From positions 62,001-126,000 of the forward strand of contig NZMY01000016.1 of NCBI GenBank assembly GCA_002694745.1: DNA of 64,000 bases. The letters run 5' to 3'. Below the pieces are notes generated by a model that saw nothing but the letters and a program-made list of their open reading frames with translations, had not been told where the DNA came from and did not search any database. This DNA comes from Croceicoccus sp. (GTDB lineage Bacteria > Pseudomonadota > Alphaproteobacteria > Sphingomonadales > Sphingomonadaceae). The translations under genes were made by a program, and so were the position numbers. Below, piece by piece: positions 59,120 to 64,000 of this stretch; the first letter of the stretch is position 1; the number at the start of each line of letters is the position of its first letter.

Positions 59120-61629
59120 GCCGGTTGCGGCCCGGCGTCCTTGTCCCCGGACGGGGCGCCGGGCCGGAAGCCTTCGGGAATGGTGCGAAAGTGCAGGTCG
59201 CGCTGGGGGAAGGGAATCTCGATATTCTCTTCGGCAAAGCGGCGCGCGATTTCGAAATTGATCGCCGATGACGTGGGCGCGCCGTCGGTCGCCTGATGCA
59301 CGAAGGCGAGGATCTTCACATTGATCGAACTGTCGCCAAAGCCGTCCATCGCCACGGCGGGTTCGGGATCGCTCAGCACATCCTCGTTCGAATGGGCGAT
59401 CTCGAGCAGGATCTGGCGCACCCGCTCCAGATCCGTGCCATAGGCGACACCCACCGGCACGACGATGCGCGCCGGACCGGTGCTGAAGCTGCGGTTGATC
59501 ACGACGCCGGTAATCAGTTCCGAATTGGGCACGATGATCTGATGGCGATCGAATGTCTCGATATGGGTGGAGCGGACCGCGATCTTGCGCACGATGCCGG
59601 AATGCTCGCCGACCTGGATCCAGTCACCCACCTTCACCGGCCTTTCGATCAGCAGGATGATCCCGCTGGTGAAATTCTCCACCACCGACTGTAGGCCAAA
59701 GCCCAGACCGACCGACAGCGCACCCGCCACGAAAGCAAGGCTCGACAGGTCGAGGCCGGTGGTGGCGATGGCGATCAGCGCGGCGAGGAATATGCCGATA
59801 TAGCCGATGAAGGTCAGTATGGCGGCCTGTGCACCGGCCTCCATCCCGAACTCCGGCATGACCGATATTTTCAGGAACCGCTGCAGCCAGCGCGTCACGA
59901 AATAGCCGATGAAGAACACCGCCGCGAATGTCGCCACATCGCCTAGCGAAAGGCGCACCTCGCCAAAGGACACGCCTTCGCGCAGGAGGATGATGCCGTC
60001 GGTAATCTCGTTCGCGTCATATCCCCATATGATCGCCAGCAGGATCACCACCACGATCGTCTCGATCAGCCCCGTCAGCAAAGGCAGCAGATGCAGCCCC
60101 CGCCGGTAGCGCGAAAGCGACCCCGTCGCGATCGCGCTGATGACCAGCACGAACGAGCGGTGGAGATAGACCGCGATACCGATCAGCGAGAGCGAGAGCA
60201 GGCTGGCCGAGAAGAAGAACCGCGAGAGCAGTTCGTACCCCACAAGCACCGCGCCGATCGATATGATCGCGAACAGCTTGAGCAGCCGGGCGATCGGCGT
60301 CGAGAAGTCGATGCCTTTTTCCGCTCCGCTGGCGACCGCTTCGCTCCTGACGTGGTCCTCATAATAACGCCGTCCCTCGCGCAGGTAGTTCGCGAGACGC
60401 CACAGGAGCCAGGCCCCCAATATGACCATGACCGCCGACGCAAGACGAGCGAAATTGCTGCCAATCTGGCCGCCCTCTTCCAAGGAGCCGATGATTTGCT
60501 CGACGCCCAGAATGCCGGCCATGACGCGGATGGCATTGAGGGCATGTTGGGCACGGGCCGGCGGCAGGGTCACCAATCGCAGTTCGGGGAACGGCGAATT
60601 CAGTACGCCGCGTCCTATCCAATGCGCCACGGCCACAAATACGGCTGACGCCAGGACCGCCGCGACCAGACTGCCCAATGTTTCGATCGGTACGATGGGT
60701 AGAAGAAAGATCATCAGGGCGATGACACTGGCCAGCAGGGCAATGGCAAAAAACAGGCCCGCCGCCGCGTCGGCTACGACGGAAACGACGAGACGGCGAG
60801 CAATCGAGTTTTCGCCCATGTGCCACGCGGCCAGCTTCTGATTGATCTTTCGCCATGCGAAAAAACCGGCGAATGGGCCCACAATCAGCAGAAGCACGGC
60901 CACCGCCGCCGCACCCGCGATCTCTCCTGCATCATATTTTTCAAAGCTGGTGGCCATATGGGCCCTTGCCACCGTCATCGCATTGCCCAGTTCACCGGCG
61001 CTGCGAACCCAAAGCCTTGGATCGAGCGGAGAGAGGCCGCGCTGGGTGATGCGCTGCTGCTTGATCGCGGCGGAGCGGCTATCCAGTTCCGCGACCAGAA
61101 CCGACGCCCGTGCTCCAGCCTCTCGCAGCCTCAGCGCCGGGGCGGAGACTGCGCCGAGCTGCTCTTTCAACGCCTCGCGCCGCGCGGTCACGGTTTCGGG
61201 CTCGCTTTCTCCCTCCGCCGGTACCGGACCAAGGGCGTCGATCTGTGCTTCCAGAATACGCGAGGCGGTCGATCCCTCTTCGGCGAGGCGCGCGGCAAGA
61301 TCGCGGTCCGCAGCCAGCGCCTGCCGCAGTTCGTTGATCTGCGACTGCGCCGTGGCTGACAGATCGGTTGCCGGTGTTTGCAGCAGCGCGCGGGCTTTCC
61401 GGGCATTCGCCTCGAACCGGTCGAACAGGGCCCGCGTCCGCTCGCTTTCGCGGGGCTGCACGGCCTGTGTCGGCGCTGGCTCCGTCGTCGCGGCCGGCGC
61501 CGCCTTTGCGGATCCCGTCGGAATGGCAAGCGCCAGCAGCGCCGCCGCGAGCATCGACATGGCGAACGCCAGGCGGATCACACAAGCGAAAGCCCGATTA
61601 TGACTGCGATTTCTGGCCGTTGCGGACAT
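59116..61629 (-). CDS. Large MscK/YbdG-like mechanosensitive channel
   Basis: 837 residues from ATG 61629; a GTG at 61695 would add 22 residues. Signal peptide (ending SAKA), then a periplasmic coiled-coil domain (about 40-200), an array of about eight to eleven helices and a C-terminal MscS core with GLGFGLQSVVENFTSGIILLIERPVKVGDWIQVG, split here as GFGLQSVVENFTSGI and RPVKVGDWIQVG, and a soluble tail. It is much bigger than the 287-residue channel at 17 kb and resembles MscK- or MscM-like proteins whose periplasmic domain modulates gating. Convergent with the S9 peptidase. Confidence 0.9.
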   Translation of the reverse strand: MSATARNRSHNRAFACVIRLAFAMSMLAAALLALAIPTGSAKAAPAATTEPAPTQAVQPRESERTRALFDRFEANARKARALLQTPATDLSATAQSQINELRQALAADRDLAARLAEEGSTASRILEAQIDALGPVPAEGESEPETVTARREALKEQLGAVSAPALRLREAGARASVLVAELDSRSAAIKQQRITQRGLSPLDPRLWVRSAGELGNAMTVARAHMATSFEKYDAGEIAGAAAVAVLLLIVGPFAGFFAWRKINQKLAAWHMGENSIARRLVVSVVADAAAGLFFAIALLASVIALMIFLLPIVPIETLGSLVAAVLASAVFVAVAHWIGRGVLNSPFPELRLVTLPPARAQHALNAIRVMAGILGVEQIIGSLEEGGQIGSNFARLASAVMVILGAWLLWRLANYLREGRRYYEDHVRSEAVASGAEKGIDFSTPIARLLKLFAIISIGAVLVGYELLSRFFFSASLLSLSLIGIAVYLHRSFVLVISAIATGSLSRYRRGLHLLPLLTGLIETIVVVILLAIIWGYDANEITDGIILLREGVSFGEVRLSLGDVATFAAVFFIGYFVTRWLQRFLKISVMPEFGMEAGAQAAILTFIGYIGIFLAALIAIATTGLDLSSLAFVAGALSVGLGFGLQSVVENFTSGIILLIERPVKVGDWIQVGEHSGIVRKIAVRSTHIETFDRHQIIVPNSELITGVVINRSFSTGPARIVVPVGVAYGTDLERVRQILLEIAHSNEDVLSDPEPAVAMDGFGDSSINVKILAFVHQATDGAPTSSAINFEIARRFAEENIEIPFPQRDLHFRTIPEGFRPGAPSGDKDAGPQPA

Positions 61630-61772
61630 CTGCGGGTTACTGGCCGCGAAATCGGCGGGTTTCAACCCTGCGTGCCTGATCGAAAAGAAAGTCACCGGGC
61701 TGTTCCCACTCGCCGAATCGCGGGAATTCGGTTATGAAGATGACGGGTTCGGGAACGTTGATGGGGGTCTTT

Positions 61773-62084
61773 ATGTCCACCAATGCCACGCACACATCCG
61801 GGCAGGTCGAACCTTTCCCGAAAGCCGCGAACGACCGCTCGCTCAGCGAGCAGCTGGAGCAGCTGCGCAACATGCTTCACAATGAATTTCCCGATGCGGA
61901 AGGGATATCGCTCAGCTTCGACGGGCAGTTGAAGGCCCATATCGATATCCGCAAGGGCGAGCAGTTGCTGTTCGTCGAAACACGGCTGGCCGGACTGGCC
62001 GGCGGGATCTTCAGCCAGATCCACCGCGGACCCGCGCCGCATCACCCCTTTCTGCATCGCATCAGCGCGACGATCGCCCGATAG
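61773..62084 (+). CDS. Small conserved-looking protein of unknown function
   Basis: 103 residues from ATG 61773, with GGGGG seven bases upstream; in-frame ATGs at 61734 and 61761 are alternatives. A disordered N-terminus is followed by a helix (LSEQLEQLRNMLHNEF) and a strand-rich part (GISLSFDGQLKAHIDIRKGEQLLFVETRL) ending with a Pro/His-rich run. No signal peptide and no recognised domain. It is between two minus-strand genes. Confidence 0.6.
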   Translation: MSTNATHTSGQVEPFPKAANDRSLSEQLEQLRNMLHNEFPDAEGISLSFDGQLKAHIDIRKGEQLLFVETRLAGLAGGIFSQIHRGPAPHHPFLHRISATIAR

Positions 62085-62108
62085 GCTCTCGCCGGGGCGG
62101 GCGATGGG

Positions 62109-63119
62109 TCAATCGTTCGCGGCCAGCAGCGTCATGTTCTTCCCGCTGTTGTGCGCGCCGACGCTGGCAGAGGTGACCAGCACCGTCGTTCCCTCGACCA
62201 TTCTTTCACGCAGCATATCGCGAAATCCGTCTGGCAGGCGCAGCCGGTCCAGCGCGGAAGTATCGAGTTCACGGCCCGCCTCGTCCTCGTGACCCGGCAC
62301 CCCGATCAGCGTCCAGTGACGCGTTCCGTCGGCATCCTTGTGCAGCGTGGCCACATGGGTCCCGGCAAAACCGTCGATAAGCGCGCGCGCGCGGCCCACT
62401 TCCTGTCCGTTTCGCATCACGACGACCCGCTGGTCGCTGGTAGAAATGATGATCGACATCGGACCCGCATCGGGAACGGTATGATCCCATTCCCATTGCT
62501 CTTCCGCCGCCAGCGGGTGATGCCGCGCCGCATTGCCAATCTCGTCGATCGGCGCAAGCACGCCGCCCGCCGCCTGCCGCACCGGATCGCCCGCCCTTCC
62601 CGTCACGACGACGGTGCCGCCCATGCTGGTGATCTGGAACAGCTCCTTGGCGAAATTATAGGGCAGATGCACGCAGCCATGGCTTTCGGGATAGCCGGGC
62701 AAGCCGCCTGCATGCAGCGCCACCCCGTCCCAGGTAAGCCTCTCCTGATAGGGCATGGGCGCGTTGTTATAGGTGCTCGACCGGTGATCCGCATCCTTCT
62801 GCAGGATCTGGAACACGCCCGTCGGGGTTTCATGTCCAGGCTTTCCGGTCGATACGGTGGACACGCCGATGGCCACCCCGTTTCGGTACACGGTCGCCAA
62901 TTGCGCCGTCAGGTCGACAAGCACCGTCACCGGGCCGTCGGCGGCGATCTCGGGCGCCCAGACCCAGTCGCCCGGTTGCAAATTGGCGGCGGCTTCGGCC
63001 AGTTCGATCTGCGAGGACGTCTTCGCGCCCTGCATCGCCCCCGCAGCCGGAGCGAACGCGATGGCCAAGGCCGCGATTCCGATGGCGACCGATCGGGTTT
63101 GCGTAGTCGTAAAGCGCAT
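62109..63119 (-). CDS. L,D-transpeptidase (YkuD family), exported
   Basis: 336 residues from ATG 63119, with GAGGGAA upstream. A signal peptide ends near GAMQ. The YkuD domain (about 75-180) runs from VLVDLTAQLATVYRNG through GVSTVSTGKPGHETPTG to HAGGLPGYPESHGCVHLP, with catalytic Cys149 and its His-Gly neighbours. It links peptidoglycan stems by 3-3 bonds or attaches proteins. The C-terminal half repeats part of the strand pattern (IIISTSDQRVVVMRNGQEVGRARALIDG) without the Cys motif, which may be a degenerate second domain used for substrate binding. Confidence 0.9.
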   Translation of the reverse strand: MRFTTTQTRSVAIGIAALAIAFAPAAGAMQGAKTSSQIELAEAAANLQPGDWVWAPEIAADGPVTVLVDLTAQLATVYRNGVAIGVSTVSTGKPGHETPTGVFQILQKDADHRSSTYNNAPMPYQERLTWDGVALHAGGLPGYPESHGCVHLPYNFAKELFQITSMGGTVVVTGRAGDPVRQAAGGVLAPIDEIGNAARHHPLAAEEQWEWDHTVPDAGPMSIIISTSDQRVVVMRNGQEVGRARALIDGFAGTHVATLHKDADGTRHWTLIGVPGHEDEAGRELDTSALDRLRLPDGFRDMLRERMVEGTTVLVTSASVGAHNSGKNMTLLAAND

Positions 63120-63395
63120 GACCTGCCAATTCCCTCTTGGCTGAACCTTGACGGCGACAAATAACGCATGTCCTGGCGTTCCATCCAGTTTGCGCGCCGA
63201 ACCTATCAGACAATCGGTGAATTTCGAACGATTATCGGCCGCATCAATCACCTCGAATAGCCGCGCCGTCTCTCCCTTGGTTTCGAGCGGTGAGTTCTTG
63301 CGGCTGCGTCATGAAGTAGACACGATCGGGTCGTATATTCGCGTCGATCATCAAAGCCACTTTCGCGAATCATGCAAGACGTGTAACTTACAGCT

Positions 63396-63824
63396 ATGTC
63401 AGCAAATCCCTTCTCCATGCCGATCACGGTCGACCCCTCGGATATCGATTTCATGGGGCACGTGAACAATTCGCGCTATCTGGGGTGGGTGCAGGATGTC
63501 GTGCTGTCGCACTGGCGCGCGCATGCGCCGGCCGATGCGGTCGCCAGCCGCCTGTGGGTCGCGCTCAAGCATGAGATTACCTATCGCAGGCCCGCTTTCC
63601 TCGGTGATGAGGTTACGGCGCATACCGTACTGGAAAAGGTCCGCGGTGCGCGGGCCTATTACAGCACGATCATCGAACGCACCCGCGACAAGGGTGCCGA
63701 AATTCTCGCGGAGATCGAATCCAGCTGGTGCTGCGTCGATGCCGAAAGCCTGCGCCCCGCCCGCATCACCGAACAGCTGCAACAGATGTTCAACGCGAAC
63801 GTGGCCAGCAATCAGCCTGGCTGA
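63396..63824 (+). CDS. Hotdog-fold acyl-CoA thioesterase (4HBT family)
   Basis: 142 residues from ATG 63396. The hotdog motif DIDFMGHVNNSRYLGWVQD has the catalytic Asp18 position of 4-hydroxybenzoyl-CoA thioesterase-type enzymes, followed by EITYRRPAFLGDEVTAHTVL. It hydrolyses acyl-CoA thioesters; the preferred acyl group is unknown. Its last 12 bases overlap the end of the next, convergent ABC ATPase gene. Confidence 0.9.
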   Translation: MSANPFSMPITVDPSDIDFMGHVNNSRYLGWVQDVVLSHWRAHAPADAVASRLWVALKHEITYRRPAFLGDEVTAHTVLEKVRGARAYYSTIIERTRDKGAEILAEIESSWCCVDAESLRPARITEQLQQMFNANVASNQPG

Positions 63825-64000
63825 TCGGACAGCTGCTCGCGGGTCAGCTGGACAAAGACGTCTTCCAGATCAGGCTCACGTGTGGTGACATCCACGATGG
63901 CGCAGCCCTGCTGCTGGACAAGCGACAGAACCTCGCCCGCGGTCAGCTGATCCTTGTCGAAGGTAATCGCGACGCTGTTCTCGTCCGTCAGTTCGGACTT
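63813..64000 (-). CDS. ABC-2 type transporter ATP-binding protein (C-terminal part)
   Basis: Only the last 62 codons are in the window; the frame runs off the right edge. The minus-strand translation contains VAITFDKDQLTAGEVLSLV and ends VTTREPDLEDVFVQLTREQL before SDQPG and TGA. The DLEDVFxxLT tail is typical of ATPase subunits of ABC-2 (Daunorubicin/NodI/YadG-like) exporters. Walker motifs lie outside the window, so activity cannot be judged. Confidence 0.85.

Noticed and set aside
1-64000. CRISPR arrays, phage genes or insertion sequences
   Set aside because: No regularly spaced repeats, cas genes, transposase, integrase or terminal inverted repeats with target duplications were seen.

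Overview
The window is GC-rich, densely packed bacterial DNA. Gene content points to an alphaproteobacterium of the order Sphingomonadales (Erythrobacteraceae or Sphingomonadaceae). The signs are a long TonB-dependent receptor of the Caulobacter type, NodT-type efflux lipoproteins, a BTLCP peptidase beside a type I secretion system, paired class V cysteine desulfurases, and many GTG/TTG starts with stop-start overlaps. This placement is inferred from gene families, not from a marker gene.

Layout. 1-8.1 kb: a type I secretion locus. It holds the C-terminal end of a probable secreted substrate, an OmpA-like protein, TolC, an ABC exporter with a degenerate peptidase-like N-terminus, a SleB-type cell-wall hydrolase inserted in the operon, HlyD, and a convergent LapG-like cysteine protease. 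8.3-11.7 kb: an overlapping trio of two cysteine desulfurases and a [2Fe-2S] ferredoxin, a small alpha/beta hydrolase and tRNA-Gly(CCC). 11.9-18.5 kb: pabB, a 2-oxoglutarate/Fe(II) oxygenase, a NupC nucleoside transporter, a YhhQ queuosine-precursor transporter, a secreted S1/P1 nuclease, an MscS channel and cytidine deaminase. Together these suggest nucleic-acid scavenging. 18.5-29.7 kb: a membrane PAS-GGDEF-EAL protein, a TauE/SafE permease, an NHL-repeat protein, and an AcrAB-TolC-like RND efflux operon divergent from its TetR regulator.

29.7-53.5 kb is the most coherent part: a pectin/galacturonate utilisation island. A secreted pectate lyase, a lipoprotein cupin, a TonB receptor, esterases and a GH43 enzyme attack and import pectin fragments. 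A TRAP transporter (DctPQM) probably brings uronates across the inner membrane. Two catabolic arms meet at 2-keto-3-deoxygluconate (KDG): UxaC-UxaB-UxaA for saturated galacturonate, and an RpiB-fold DhuI-like isomerase plus a KduD/DhuD reductase for the unsaturated product of the lyase. KdgK then phosphorylates KDG. A LacI-family regulator lies inside the island. Six copies of a 15-bp motif (consensus WTGACACCGGTTACC) sit in front of the main transcription units, which strongly suggests one regulon. An FAH/MhpD-type hydratase of unknown role also carries this motif.

53.7-64 kb is housekeeping and envelope material: a membrane-anchored HELAH metallopeptidase-like protein, an APC amino-acid permease, a tiny acidic lipoprotein with a clear terminator, an S9 peptidase, a large MscK-like channel, an L,D-transpeptidase, a hotdog thioesterase and the C-terminal end of an ABC-2 ATPase. 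No CRISPR array, phage, insertion sequence or integrase was seen. No gene-free stretch exceeds about 300 bases.
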